The translations under genes and the position numbers were made by a program. The notes under the pieces were generated by a model. The model worked only from the letters and a program-made list of their open reading frames with translations. It made no database searches and had not been told where the DNA came from. This document shows, piece after piece, positions 1 through 8,638 of a DNA stretch of 64,000 bases. Every line of letters begins with the position of its first letter. Position 1 is the first letter of the stretch. The DNA is from Neptuniibacter halophilus (GTDB taxonomy: Bacteria; Pseudomonadota; Gammaproteobacteria; Pseudomonadales; Balneatricaceae). The DNA lies in NCBI RefSeq assembly GCF_030295765.1, contig NZ_AP027292.1:3162001-3226000 (forward strand), in the 5' to 3' direction.

Positions 1-2
1 TC

Positions 3-1214
3 GCCCGTAACCGTTTGCATCCGCTGCACGGTACGGTCAATCCGGCCGGTGAACAGGCTGAAGTACGTGGCCCGAGCGGTCTGCTGCGCAAGAACCCGCA
101 TAAGGTCGGTTTTATCGGCCCTAACGGCATCAAGCGTATTGACCGGCTGAAAGGCAACGCCACTGTGAGCATGGTGGGTCGTCGCGGTGCTGCGGCTCAG
201 GAGGTGCAGTTGCCACTGCATCAGGTTGAGCAGCCCGATTTCTACATTATGGTGGTGCCGGATATGGTGGGCGGTCGTCTTACCAGCCAGGATAAAGATA
301 TCCTTGGTCAGGCACACCAACTGGTTAAACAGTACGAAGGTGAAGGTGCTGTAGTGGCTGTTGTGATGGGCAGTTGCAAAGAGGAACACTTTGATACCGC
401 CGGTGTTGATCGCCTGATCCTGCTGCAGGATGAACAGTACGAAGGCTTCTGCCCTGAGCAGAAACTGGCTGCACTGGAAGCGATCGAAGCCGGGTATCAG
501 CCGAAACACTGGTTGTTCCCGGACAGCGTCAATGGCGGTACGGATCTGGGCTGCCGCCTGTCGGCGCGTCTGGGCGAGCGGGCGGCAACGCAGGTCTGGC
601 AGATTAATGGTGATACCAGTGTCAGCCGGGCAGCGGGCAGCAGTGTCGATATCAGCCGTACAACACCACGCCTGCTGATTCTGATGGAAGAGTGTGCAGA
701 TCCGATCGACGAAACCCGCCATGAAGCAACCGAACTGAGCCTTACTGCGGTGCCGGTGATTGCGGCACAGTTGCAGGATCAGGGCGAAGTGGCGGTGGAT
801 CCGAATGCGATTCCGCTGGCTGAGGCTGAATTTATTCTCTCGGCCGGTAACGGTATCCGCAACTGGGATCAGTTCCATGAGACAGCCGCTACGCTGGGGG
901 CGACCGAAGGTGCCAGCCGTGTGGCGGTGGATGATGGCTTTATGCCACGCTTCCGTCAGGTGGGTGCTACCGGTACCTGGGTTACTGCACGGGTCTATCT
1001 GGCGGTGGGTATCTCGGGTGCGATCCAGCATATGCAGGGTATCGGCCAGTGCGACAAGGTGATAGCCATTAATACCGATGCCGGTTGTGACATGGTTAAA
1101 CGGGCCGCGCTGAGTGTGATCGCTGACAGTGAAGAGGTATTGGGCGCCTTGCAACAACTGGCTCAGGAATACCGTGAACAACAAGCGCAGGGGGAGGAGC
1201 AGCATGCAGCCTGA
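3..1214 (+). CDS. etfA: Electron transfer flavoprotein alpha subunit, 5' partial
   Basis: FAD-binding alpha subunit of an electron transfer flavoprotein. The frame is open to the left edge (reads ARNRLHPLHG before the first possible start at 15), so the N-terminus lies outside the window. The C-terminal FAD domain is clear: GASRVAVDDG, a VGATGTWVT segment, then YLAVGISGAIQHMQG, a variant of the family signature, then INTD. The long N-terminal region is typical of the ETFs that sit beside dimethylglycine demethylase genes (dgcA/dgcB) in Pseudomonas, and the betaine genes downstream support that role by inference. It overlaps etfB by 11 nt, so the two subunits are probably co-translated. Confidence 0.9.
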   Translation, partial: ARNRLHPLHGTVNPAGEQAEVRGPSGLLRKNPHKVGFIGPNGIKRIDRLKGNATVSMVGRRGAAAQEVQLPLHQVEQPDFYIMVVPDMVGGRLTSQDKDILGQAHQLVKQYEGEGAVVAVVMGSCKEEHFDTAGVDRLILLQDEQYEGFCPEQKLAALEAIEAGYQPKHWLFPDSVNGGTDLGCRLSARLGERAATQVWQINGDTSVSRAAGSSVDISRTTPRLLILMEECADPIDETRHEATELSLTAVPVIAAQLQDQGEVAVDPNAIPLAEAEFILSAGNGIRNWDQFHETAATLGATEGASRVAVDDGFMPRFRQVGATGTWVTARVYLAVGISGAIQHMQGIGQCDKVIAINTDAGCDMVKRAALSVIADSEEVLGALQQLAQEYREQQAQGEEQHAA

Positions 1215-1989
1215 TAACGCTAATCTGAATATCGTCTCTCTGGTTTCCGTGGGACGCCATCCGCAGTCTGGCCGTCAGCGCCGGGCCGAGCAGGATGCCC
1301 GTGCGGTAGAGCTGGGCATGACGCTGAACGCCGAACGTCTGACCGTGCTTCATGCCGGTGACCCGCAGGAACCGTCACTGCGTAGCTACGCCGGAGTCGG
1401 GCTCAGTGCCATGCAGGTACTGAAGATCGGTGCCAAAGATGATGCGGTGATCTCCATTGCGGATTACCTGCAGGGCAACAAACCGGATATTCTGCTGACC
1501 GGTGTGCGTGCCGAGAGTGGTGAATCTTCCGGCATGATGCCGTATCTGCTGGCTGAGAAACTGGGCTGGCCTGTAGTACCACGCATTGCAGATATCGTCT
1601 CGGTAGAGAAGGGTGTGGCTGAAGTCCTGCTGGCGTTGCCTCGCGGTCAGCGACGTGCGCTTAAAGTAGCGCTGCCGTTTGTAGCCAGCGTTGATAACGC
1701 GGCGCCGGAAGCACGTCAGAGTGCTTATGGCCCCGGTATGCGCGCCGAGATCAAGGCTCAAACCGTAGCTGCGGTAGCAGACACCGCGCGCAGCGAATGG
1801 ATTGAAGCGCCGGCTAAACCGAAGCCAAAACGCCTGAAGGTGGTGAAAGCAAAAACCGCGGCTGACCGATTCAAAGCGGCGACCGCGAAACCACAGGGGG
1901 CCTCCGGTAAGGTGGTTAAAGAGGGGTCTGCCCGTGAGATGGCGCAGGAGATCTTTAATCTGCTGCTGGAAGAGAAAGTAATCAAGTAA
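1204..1989 (+). CDS. etfB: Electron transfer flavoprotein beta subunit
   Basis: Beta subunit of the ETF heterodimer, which binds AMP and docks partner dehydrogenases. The start at 1204 is chosen because GGGGGAGGAG lies just before it and it gives a 261-residue protein of normal family length; the longer frame from 1129 would run deep into etfA. An AARSAESGESSG-like nucleotide loop (RAESGESSGMMPYLLAEKLG) and a Lys/Pro-rich C-terminal tail (KPKPKRLKVVK) are visible. A strong terminator follows at 2000-2029. Likely accepts electrons from dimethylglycine demethylase encoded upstream of the window (inference). Confidence 0.88.
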   Translation: MQPDNANLNIVSLVSVGRHPQSGRQRRAEQDARAVELGMTLNAERLTVLHAGDPQEPSLRSYAGVGLSAMQVLKIGAKDDAVISIADYLQGNKPDILLTGVRAESGESSGMMPYLLAEKLGWPVVPRIADIVSVEKGVAEVLLALPRGQRRALKVALPFVASVDNAAPEARQSAYGPGMRAEIKAQTVAAVADTARSEWIEAPAKPKPKRLKVVKAKTAADRFKAATAKPQGASGKVVKEGSAREMAQEIFNLLLEEKVIK

Positions 1990-1999
1990 TAACCTGTAA

Positions 2000-2029
2000 G
2001 GCCCGGAACCTGTCTCCGGGCCTTTTTTT
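2000..2029 (+). terminator. Rho-independent terminator after etfB
   Basis: Perfect 8-bp stem GGCCCGGA/TCCGGGCC with a 7-nt loop, followed by seven T residues. It ends the etfAB transcript, although the next small gene begins only about 10 nt later. Confidence 0.85.
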
Positions 2030-2046
2030 ACAGGGGAGTGATGGCG

Positions 2047-2295
2047 ATGATGATTGTTGAGCTGATCGATGAAATCGATCTGATTGAGAAACTGAAAGCG
2101 TGCGGCGTACCGCTCAAATCGGATGAATCTCTGGCGGAGAATCTGGACGCGGTGATCGCCTGGTGTGAAGCTGATTCAGCACAGTCTGCGTTGGTTGAAG
2201 CGCAGTTCAGTACGCTGGAGAAGGGTGAAATTACCCTGTTACCTGAAGTTCAGCAGTTTATTGATCAGATCCGGGAAACGACCCATGCAGGCTAA
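2047..2295 (+). CDS. Small acidic hypothetical protein
   Basis: About 82 residues, starting MMIVELIDEIDLIEKLKACG. No family recognised. It is acidic and predicted largely helical, with no signal peptide or membrane segment. GGGGAG at 2033-2037 favours ATG 2047 or 2050 over 2041 or GTG 2038, but the start is uncertain. It overlaps the next small frame by 11 nt, so the two are probably translated together. It sits just after the etfB terminator. Confidence 0.6.
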   Translation: MMIVELIDEIDLIEKLKACGVPLKSDESLAENLDAVIAWCEADSAQSALVEAQFSTLEKGEITLLPEVQQFIDQIRETTHAG

Positions 2296-2413
2296 AGGCT
2301 CCGGCCCGCAGCGAGCCCGCCCTGTGTGGAAGAAACGCATCGGCGAGCTGTTGCTGCTTTATATCAGCCTGAGTATGGCCTGGCTCGCCTGGATGGATCT
2401 GCAGCCCCTCTGA
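2285..2413 (+). CDS. Single-span small membrane protein
   Basis: 42 residues. A basic N-terminus (KGSGPQRARPVWKKR) is followed by one hydrophobic helix, LLLLYISLSMAWLAWMDL, predicting an inner-membrane protein with its N-terminus in the cytoplasm. The start overlaps the end of the preceding gene, suggesting translational coupling. No family recognised. It could help anchor a partner protein, but nothing in the sequence proves this. Confidence 0.5.
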   Translation: MQAKGSGPQRARPVWKKRIGELLLLYISLSMAWLAWMDLQPL

Positions 2414-2836
2414 CCGCTTCGGCCGGCTGCTGATTTTCCTCAAAAAAGCGCCTCTTTTTGGCGCAAACCTCTGCACTTCTCCGCTTCTGTTGCCCTGTTT
2501 TGCGGCACTTTTCCTGTTGGTTTTTTTCTCTCTATCTTCCTGTTTATATTGGATTTTATTTTTCAAGTTTGTCTGTTTTGCCAATGTCGATTTTAGACAG
2601 AAGCGGCGCTTATCTGTCGCAACCAGTCAGCATGGCCGGGACAGGGGCTCGTATGATAGATCAGGCCTGATCAGTTTCTGTTCAGGTTTCGCAGAATGGC
2701 AAGACTCACAAGTGGTAACTCTTTAATAGTGACCTGAGATCGGGAAGGGACGGAAAGAGCTATCTAATACAAGGAAGCGATACCTGCGCCGCGAAGGCAA
2801 TGCAGTGCTTCTAATAATAAAAACCGGAGGAGTTCT
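2414..2836. promoter_or_regulatory. Leader/promoter region of the BCCT carrier gene
   Basis: 423 nt without a convincing gene. GCGCC/GGCGC arms flank a T stretch at 2448-2464 but lack a T tail. A TGTCGC motif at 2615-2620 matches motifs seen near gbcA/gbcB and gbdR and may be a regulator site (inference). A strong Shine-Dalgarno, GGAGGAG, lies at 2826-2832 just before the carrier start. The frames starting around 2458 and 2490 have poor protein character and I take them as chance. Confidence 0.5.
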
Positions 2837-4411
2837 ATGAACCAACAAGTTCTAAACCGCCCTAAGTCGTCTGAGTATACCTCTGACTATAAGGCCGGAC
2901 AGGACAATGTGCAGGTAATGGGGATGGATATCCATAACCCCGTCTTTACTACCAGCGCGCTGGCAATTCTCACCTTTATTATTCTCGCTCTTATGTTTCC
3001 CGCCGATGCCAAAGATATGCTGGTGGGTGCGCGGACCTGGTCGATCGAAACCTTTGACTGGTTGTTTATGATCGGCGGCAATATCTTCGTCCTGTTCTGT
3101 CTCGCCCTGATTGTACTGCCCGTGGGTAAAGTACGCCTCGGCGGTGCAGCAGCCAAACCCGATTTCAGTCGTCTCTCTTGGTTCTCAATGCTGTTCGCAG
3201 CAGGTATGGGTATCGGCCTGATGTTCTGGAGTGTCGCCGAGCCTGTGGCTTACTACACCGACTGGTGGGGTACGCCTCTGAACGCGGCAGCGAAGACACC
3301 GGCGGGTGCGGATGCGGCCATGGCGGCGACCATGTTCCACTGGGGCCTGCACCCCTGGGCAATCTACGGTGTGGTCGCGCTCGCACTGGGTTTCTTCACC
3401 TACAACAAGGGCCTGCCACTGACCATCCGTTCTGCTTTCTATCCGCTGTTGGGTGAGCGGGTCTGGGGTCTGACCGGTCATATCATTGATATTGTTGCGG
3501 TACTGGCGACGATCTTCGGTCTGGCGACTTCACTGGGTCTGGGTGCTTCTCAGGCGGCCAGTGGTCTGAACTTCCTGTTTGGCGTTGATAACAACATCTC
3601 CACACAGATTGCGGTTATCGTGGCGGTGTCTGCGATTGCGATCTTCTCCGTGGTACGTGGTCTGGATGGTGGCGTTAAAGTGTTGAGTAACATCAACATG
3701 CTGATCGCTGCTGCACTGCTGCTGTTTGTAGTGATTGCCGGCGGGCTGACAGGTTTCTTCGGTCACCTCTTCAATACGGTGGGTAACTACGCGACAGACA
3801 TTCTGCCGCTGAGTAACTGGATGGGCCGTGAAGACGAGAAGTTCTACACCGGCTGGACCGTGTTCTACTGGGCATGGTGGGTATCCTGGTCACCGTTCGT
3901 TGGTATGTTTATCGCACGTGTCTCCAAAGGCCGTACTGTACGTGAGTTTATGACCGCTGTTCTGCTGATTCCGACACTGGTATCCGCAGTCTGGATGTCT
4001 GCTTTCGGTGCACAGGCGCTGGATCAGGTACAGGGTGGTGTAGGTCAGTTGGCGAATGGTCTGGGTGATGTATCACTGGCGATGTTCCAGATGCTGGAAA
4101 ACCTGCCTCTGGCTCAGATCACTTCAGCGATGGCGATTATTCTGGTACTGGTGTTCTTTATTACCTCCTCCGACTCCGGTTCTCTGGTAATCGATTCCAT
4201 CACCGCAGGCGGTAAAGTGGATGCGCCAGTTCCGCAGCGTATCTTCTGGGCGGTTCTGCAGGGTGTGATTGCCGGTGTACTGCTTTACGGTGGTGGCTCT
4301 GAAGCACTGACTGCACTGCAGGCGGGAGCGATCACAACCGGTCTGCCGTTCACTGCAATTCTGCTGCTGATGTGTGTCAGTATCTACAAAGGTCTGAAAA
4401 CCGAGATCTGA
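2837..4411 (+). CDS. BCCT-family betaine/choline/carnitine transporter
   Basis: 524-residue inner-membrane carrier of the betaine-carnitine-choline transporter family. The conserved GMGIGLMFWSVAEP segment (TM3/4 region, about residue 130) and the family signature WAWWVSWSPFVGMFIARVSKG (about 345-365) with the Trp box are visible. About 12 hydrophobic spans are present and the C-tail is very short, so it lacks the osmosensing tail of BetP. Its neighbourhood (etfAB, gbcAB, fdhA, gbdR) points to glycine betaine or a related quaternary amine used as carbon source rather than pure osmoprotection. The substrate is inferred from context. Confidence 0.92.
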   Translation: MNQQVLNRPKSSEYTSDYKAGQDNVQVMGMDIHNPVFTTSALAILTFIILALMFPADAKDMLVGARTWSIETFDWLFMIGGNIFVLFCLALIVLPVGKVRLGGAAAKPDFSRLSWFSMLFAAGMGIGLMFWSVAEPVAYYTDWWGTPLNAAAKTPAGADAAMAATMFHWGLHPWAIYGVVALALGFFTYNKGLPLTIRSAFYPLLGERVWGLTGHIIDIVAVLATIFGLATSLGLGASQAASGLNFLFGVDNNISTQIAVIVAVSAIAIFSVVRGLDGGVKVLSNINMLIAAALLLFVVIAGGLTGFFGHLFNTVGNYATDILPLSNWMGREDEKFYTGWTVFYWAWWVSWSPFVGMFIARVSKGRTVREFMTAVLLIPTLVSAVWMSAFGAQALDQVQGGVGQLANGLGDVSLAMFQMLENLPLAQITSAMAIILVLVFFITSSDSGSLVIDSITAGGKVDAPVPQRIFWAVLQGVIAGVLLYGGGSEALTALQAGAITTGLPFTAILLLMCVSIYKGLKTEI

Positions 4412-4434
4412 TCGGCTCAGCCACTGAAACAGCG

Positions 4435-4462
4435 AAAACCCGGCCTCTGTGCCGGGTTTTTT
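4435..4462 (+). terminator. Terminator after the BCCT gene
   Basis: Stem AAAACCCGGC/GCCGGGTTTT with a 6-nt loop, running into a T tract. Confidence 0.85.
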
Positions 4463-4499
4463 ATTGTTTTAAAGTCCATTATTTCTGATTGTGCTCAGG

Positions 4500-4561
4500 G
4501 TAGCAGCGCTGTCTCAGCGCGAATTATTTACGTGGATATCGCGGTGAGACACCGCTCCTAC
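4500..4561. repeat. REPIN-like inverted pair of REP palindromes
   Basis: Two 25-nt copies in inverted orientation at 4500-4524 and 4537-4561, separated by 12 nt; they match at about 20 of 25 positions. Each copy is itself an imperfect hairpin. The right copy reads GCGGTGAGACACCGCTCCTA, close to the style of Pseudomonas REP units (GTAGGAGCGG... form). It lies between two terminators in an intergenic gap, the usual place for such elements. I did not find another copy in this window. Confidence 0.6.
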
Positions 4562-4586
4562 ATCCAAACCCAGGCAGCGAGTAAGT

Positions 4587-4614
4587 AAAAAAACCGCCAT
4601 GCGGGCGGTTTTTT
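4587..4614. terminator. Bidirectional terminator between convergent genes
   Basis: Stem AAAAAACCGCC/GGCGGTTTTTT with a 5-nt loop. A and T tracts on both sides let it work on either strand; it ends the leftward hydrolase transcript. Confidence 0.8.
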
Positions 4615-4622
4615 AATGGCGC

Positions 4623-5552
4623 TTACGCGCCTGTCAGGTGCTCTCTGAAGAATCTATCCAGCTTATCAAATGGGATCAGCTCTACCCGGTCATACAGATC
4701 CACATGACCGGCACCCTCCACCAGATACAGCTCTTTTGGCTCAACCGCTTTTTCATAAGCGCTCTGGCTGAATTCAATCGAATGTGCCTGATCACCGCTG
4801 ATAAACAGCAGTGGGCGGGGAGAGATCGAGTCCATATCGTTGAACGGGTAGAAGTTCATAAACTTACTGTTGCTGCTCAGGGTTGGCTTGGTGGTCAACT
4901 CCGGTTGCGCACCTTCCGGGGTAAACTTGCCTCGTGGGGTGCGGTAGAAGTCGAAAAACTCTTTGGCGATCGGATGAGAATCTTCGTCGATCTCGTTGGG
5001 TGTTCCGCCGGTGTACCGGGTTTCACCGCCGTTGAACTCGATATAACGCTGGGCTGCTGATTCAGCGATCATCTGCTGGCGCTGTTCCATGGTCAGGCTG
5101 TTGCCGTAAAGGTGACGGCTGAAGGCGCCCATATCATACATGCTGACGGTAGCAACCGCCTTCAGGCGCGGGTCTATCTTCGCTGCGCTGATCGCAAAAC
5201 CGCCGCTGCCACAGATGCCCAGTGCGGCAATTGCTTCGCGTTCGACAAAGTCGCGGGTGCCCAGGAAATCGACGGCAGCGCTGAAGGCTTCGGCATACAT
5301 ATCAGGCAGTACGGCCTGACGCGGTTTACCCTCGCTTGCGCCCCAGAAGGAGAGGTCGATCGCCAGGGTGATAAAGCCGCGGGCGGCGAGTTGTTCGGCA
5401 TAGATAACTGAACTCTGTTCTTTTACGGCACCCATCGGGTGGCCGATAATAATTGCGCCTCGTTTCTCGCCCTCTGCCATATCTGCGGGCAGATAGAGAT
5501 TACCGGCGACTTTCATCTGGTACTGATTGTTAAAGCTGACTTTCTGCATCAT
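4623..5552 (-). CDS. Alpha/beta hydrolase, YcjY-like
   Basis: About 309 residues of alpha/beta-hydrolase fold. The nucleophile elbow reads GICGSGGFA, where the nucleophile position (G-x-Nuc-x-S/G) is Cys rather than Ser, as in dienelactone-hydrolase-like YcjY relatives. The likely acid lies in FISGDQAH and the His in GAGHVDLYD near the C-terminus. Start MMQKV at 5552 is preferred to 5579 because it begins at the family's first strand and AGGA precedes it. No signal peptide. It may be the last gene of the operon running from 7326. Substrate unknown. Confidence 0.82.
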   Translation of the reverse strand: MMQKVSFNNQYQMKVAGNLYLPADMAEGEKRGAIIIGHPMGAVKEQSSVIYAEQLAARGFITLAIDLSFWGASEGKPRQAVLPDMYAEAFSAAVDFLGTRDFVEREAIAALGICGSGGFAISAAKIDPRLKAVATVSMYDMGAFSRHLYGNSLTMEQRQQMIAESAAQRYIEFNGGETRYTGGTPNEIDEDSHPIAKEFFDFYRTPRGKFTPEGAQPELTTKPTLSSNSKFMNFYPFNDMDSISPRPLLFISGDQAHSIEFSQSAYEKAVEPKELYLVEGAGHVDLYDRVELIPFDKLDRFFREHLTGA

Positions 5553-5671
5553 GTTTCGGGTATTCCTGTGTCTGGGCATTGTTCGCGGACAGTGTTTGGC
5601 TGAAGGGGAAATACAGCAACGGTTGTCTTAGTACTGAATGCCAGATAGTTAAAGGTAGAGTTTGCGCCAAC

Positions 5672-6142
5672 TTATTCAGCGAGACGGAAGGTGACTTCGA
5701 ACTCACTGTGTTCGGTCAGAGCGCTGATCTCGCCGTTCAGTTGGCCGAGCCTGAGAAGCCCGGTTGAGTAGCTGAACGGTTTATAAAAGATCGCCAGATT
5801 GCCCCAGGGAGCGTAGTAGGTGATATCACCTGCTTCGGGTTTATATCCCCTGGCTGAGCCTTGCTGGCTCAGGCTTTTTGGCAGGTCGGCAATTTTTTCG
5901 GTTTGATGGTAATCCTTCAGCCGGAGTGTCAGTGGCAGCAGAGCGCAGAAATCCGATGCTGCCGGGGTGTTGTCCAGCGTTCCGGGGATGATCTGCTGAC
6001 CTATCACCAGTTCTATCTTCATGGGAGTCTTTCTGCCTGAGGTTTGTGCTGTTCCGCAACGGGATAACTGCGGGTCGGCCTGAAGGGGGAGGGCCGTGCT
6101 GAGTATCAGGACCGGTAGCCAATGGGGTCGGTGCAGGCTCAT
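5672..6142 (-). CDS. Exported cyclophilin-like fold protein
   Basis: 156 residues. An N-terminal signal-like hydrophobic stretch (WLPVLILSTALPLQA) precedes the domain that starts at MKIELVIG. That domain, with TPAASDFCALLP and YYAPWGNLAIFYKPF, matches the cyclophilin-like-fold family of small bacterial proteins (related to TM1367) rather than true prolyl isomerases. GGAGG lies before the start. It follows the cupin/CMD gene by 29 nt, so the two are probably one operon. Function unknown; sugar-like or redox ligands are possible but unproven. Confidence 0.75.
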   Translation of the reverse strand: MSLHRPHWLPVLILSTALPLQADPQLSRCGTAQTSGRKTPMKIELVIGQQIIPGTLDNTPAASDFCALLPLTLRLKDYHQTEKIADLPKSLSQQGSARGYKPEAGDITYYAPWGNLAIFYKPFSYSTGLLRLGQLNGEISALTEHSEFEVTFRLAE

Positions 6143-6171
6143 CGACGTTTCCTCCCAGTAATAAGAACGGA

Positions 6172-7326
6172 TTAACCCGCGAACGCGGCCTTGAATGCGT
6201 CTGCTGCTGTGGTGCCCTGCTTATTACCGATCATAGCCTGAATAACAGCGATGACTTCCTTCAACTGGGCTTCTGTCAGGCCGGCATTGGTGGCGATATG
6301 CATATGGGCTTTCAACTGTGCTTCAGCACCTGCGATGCCAGACAGTGCTCCCAGTGTGGCCAGTTCGCGATCTTTGTAGTCGAGCAGGTCACGGGCAAAA
6401 AGGTCGCCAAACAGATGGGCCTGCAGGAAGGTGTTGATCGCCGGCGCAAAATCGAACAGGGGGCCGGTTACCGGACGGCCTGCCATCTGTGTCTGCACCG
6501 CGAGACCCTTCTCCAGGCTGCCGAGGTTAGCCTGTGTCGTCACAAATTCAGGGCCCAGCTCATCTTTAATGCCCTGTGCCTGACGCGTTTCCATCAGTTG
6601 CATAAAACTGTAAAGCCCATTCAGGGCACGCGGGAAGCCGCTGTAGGCATAAAGATGGATCTGGATCTCTTTGATCTCATTCACGCTGAGTCCGGCTGCA
6701 AGCCCTTCAGTGATCGCCTGTTTCAACTGAGGAAGATTACCGCTGGCAGTGTGTGCCGCGATCGGAATAATCCACTGCTGACGCTCAGTCAGGGTGGTTG
6801 CTGCAGGCATGACCGGGCGCTGGCTTTCTGCGGCTGCGGCGTAGGTTGCGTCGTCAACCAGCTCTTTCCAGATCACATTTTTTTCATCTTTACTGCCGGT
6901 GATCACCAGATGGGTCATCGCAGAATGGGGTGTGGCACCATGCCAGTGATCGATATCCGGTGGGCACCAGATCGCGTCTCCCTCCTGCGCCGCAATCACT
7001 TTGCCATCGCGGGTACCGGTCAGGGCGGTGCCTTTGGTGACTACCAGATGCTGGCCTGCCGGGTGCAGGTGCCAGGCGGAACGGGCGCCGGGTTCAAAGT
7101 GAACGTAGGCGCCGGAAAATGGTGTATTAGGGGTTTCCGGGAAGAGCAGATCCACATCGACCTGACCGGTAAACAGGTGATCAGGTCCGGCAAAGGACTT
7201 CTGGGTGGCAACCGGGTAAAAAGATTGTTCTTCTGCTTCTGTCGCCTGTGCCGGGCCAATCAGGGCCAGGCTGCTGCTCAGGGTCATCAGCAGTTTTTTC
7301 AAAAACGGACGGTCCTTGGTTTTCAT
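6172..7326 (-). CDS. Periplasmic cupin plus carboxymuconolactone decarboxylase-like protein
   Basis: 384 residues. A signal peptide ends near PAQATEAEE. A cupin domain follows (about 45-150) with metal-binding HLHPAGQH and a later His in PDIDHWHGATP. Two CMD/AhpD-like helical domains follow (about 175-270 and 290-380). I see no CxxC pair of the AhpD peroxidase type, so a thiol peroxidase role is unlikely. It is the first gene of a leftward operon with 5672-6142 and probably 4623-5552, and is divergent from an AraC regulator that probably controls it. Substrate unknown. Confidence 0.85.
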   Translation of the reverse strand: MKTKDRPFLKKLLMTLSSSLALIGPAQATEAEEQSFYPVATQKSFAGPDHLFTGQVDVDLLFPETPNTPFSGAYVHFEPGARSAWHLHPAGQHLVVTKGTALTGTRDGKVIAAQEGDAIWCPPDIDHWHGATPHSAMTHLVITGSKDEKNVIWKELVDDATYAAAAESQRPVMPAATTLTERQQWIIPIAAHTASGNLPQLKQAITEGLAAGLSVNEIKEIQIHLYAYSGFPRALNGLYSFMQLMETRQAQGIKDELGPEFVTTQANLGSLEKGLAVQTQMAGRPVTGPLFDFAPAINTFLQAHLFGDLFARDLLDYKDRELATLGALSGIAGAEAQLKAHMHIATNAGLTEAQLKEVIAVIQAMIGNKQGTTAADAFKAAFAG

Positions 7327-7693
7327 ATTCTATGCTCCAGTACAGTGAGTTTAAAAATGACCTTTGAATTCCTCTGCCGGTGTCTCGGTATCTGGGGGCA
7401 GAGCTGACTGTTTTTTTTGCTTTATCTAAGATAATCACCGGCGGTGAAAAATCATTAGAACGATCATTTTGATTTCTTGCCTATTTATCTAAGGGGACAG
7501 GGGGAGTGGAGGGCGTGACTGCAAGCACTGATTGTGACGATATTGTGACTGTCACAATACTCTGTGATTCTTGCCTGATTCTGTTTTTAGGTCGTGCTTT
7601 GATTGTTGCCATCCGAATGGCAGTGCTAGTCTTGGAAAGGTATATGTCTTTCTTTTGAGACCAATAAACGCAGTAATTACGGGGATAGTTAAG
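7327..7693. promoter_or_regulatory. Divergent promoter region, cupin operon and AraC gene
   Basis: 367 nt between divergent genes. TTTATCTAAGATAA near 7419 and a second TTTATCTAAG near 7484 form a direct repeat close to the cupin side. The palindrome at 7541-7559 lies closer to the regulator. No open frame here looks coding. Confidence 0.5.
7531..7559. promoter_or_regulatory. Candidate operator palindrome
   Basis: ATTGTGAC occurs at 7531-7538 and again at 7542-7549; the second copy forms a perfect 9-bp-arm palindrome TATTGTGAC-T-GTCACAATA. The mix of direct and inverted half-sites suits an AraC-type protein or a dimeric repressor. The binder is unknown. Confidence 0.5.
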
Positions 7694-8608
7694 ATGCCAG
7701 ACGAGCAGAAAATGTTGGATTCCGGTGATTCTCTGCTGGCAGACAGAATTGCCCGATGGACTGCCGGGCAGGAGCGGTTTGATACCCCGATTGCGGGCTT
7801 GTCGCTGCACCACTGGCGACATAAAACCGAGCCGGAGAGCTACATGCTTCCGCCGAGTATTTGCCTGATCGGCCAGGGCCGCAAGCGTCTGCTCTTAGGG
7901 GAGGAGGAGTTCTGTTATGACAAACACCAGTTTCTGATCACTTCGGTCGACCTGCCGGTGATGACTCATATCACTGAAGCCAGTGAAGAGGCTCCCTATC
8001 TCGGGCTGACCATGGAGATGAATACCCGGGTGATCACCCAGATGCTGGTGGAACAGAAAATGGCCGATAGCCGGGTCGGTAAAGGCCAGCCGGGTGTTGC
8101 TGTGAGTCAGATTACGCCCTCGTTGCTGGCCGCCTTTATTCGTTTGCTGGATCTTCTGGAGGAACCTGAAAATCTGGCGGGACTGGCACCTTTGATTCAG
8201 CAGGAAATTTACTATCGTTTGTTGGTGGGAGAGCAGGGCCCGTGGCTGCGGCAGATTGTGTCTGCTGGTCATCACGGTTATCGGATGTCGCGGGCGATAG
8301 AGTGGCTGAAAAGTAACTTTAAAAAGCCGGTTAAGGTTGAAGAGCTGGCGGAGAAAGCGGGTCTGAGTTTGTCGGCATTTCACAGTCATTTCCGTTCCAC
8401 TACGGCGATGAGCCCGCTGCAGTTTCAGAAACGGATGCGCCTGAATGAAGCGCGGAGGCTGATGCTGACAGAACATCTGGATGCTTCAAGTGCGGCCTTC
8501 GAGGTGGGTTATGAGAGTCCGTCACAATTCAGCCGCGAGTACAGTCGGCTTTTTGGCGCACCGCCAAAACGGGATATCAGCCGGTTAAGTCAGGCGAGCT
8601 CTGGTTGA
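7694..8608 (+). CDS. AraC-family transcriptional regulator
   Basis: 304 residues. The N-terminal cupin-like AraC_N domain (SLHHWRHKTEPESYMLPPSICLIGQGRK) is followed by a two-HTH AraC DNA-binding domain (about 205-300): VEELAEKAGLSLSAFHSHFR and ASSAAFEVGYESPSQFSREY. Start 7694 is chosen for GGGGA eight bases upstream; the frame back to 7571 adds a poor hydrophobic leader. It is divergent from the cupin/CMD operon, which it probably regulates (inference). The effector is unknown. Confidence 0.88.
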   Translation: MPDEQKMLDSGDSLLADRIARWTAGQERFDTPIAGLSLHHWRHKTEPESYMLPPSICLIGQGRKRLLLGEEEFCYDKHQFLITSVDLPVMTHITEASEEAPYLGLTMEMNTRVITQMLVEQKMADSRVGKGQPGVAVSQITPSLLAAFIRLLDLLEEPENLAGLAPLIQQEIYYRLLVGEQGPWLRQIVSAGHHGYRMSRAIEWLKSNFKKPVKVEELAEKAGLSLSAFHSHFRSTTAMSPLQFQKRMRLNEARRLMLTEHLDASSAAFEVGYESPSQFSREYSRLFGAPPKRDISRLSQASSG

Positions 8609-8638
8609 GAGCATGGTCTGGCAAAAATGAGCAATAAA

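Noticed and set aside
2448..2464. GCGCC/GGCGC hairpin as a terminator for the small genes
   Set aside because: The T run lies in the loop, not after the stem, so it lacks terminator form.
2458..2726. Hydrophobic short frames before the BCCT gene
   Set aside because: Overlapping T-rich frames in several phases, no ribosome site, poor protein character; treated as promoter region.
5579..5767. 62-residue plus-strand frame
   Set aside because: Runs through a gap and antisense to the cyclophilin-like gene with no ribosome site.
6298..7407. 369-residue frame antisense to the cupin/CMD gene
   Set aside because: It mirrors the real gene's codon structure; the minus-strand protein has signal peptide and domains.
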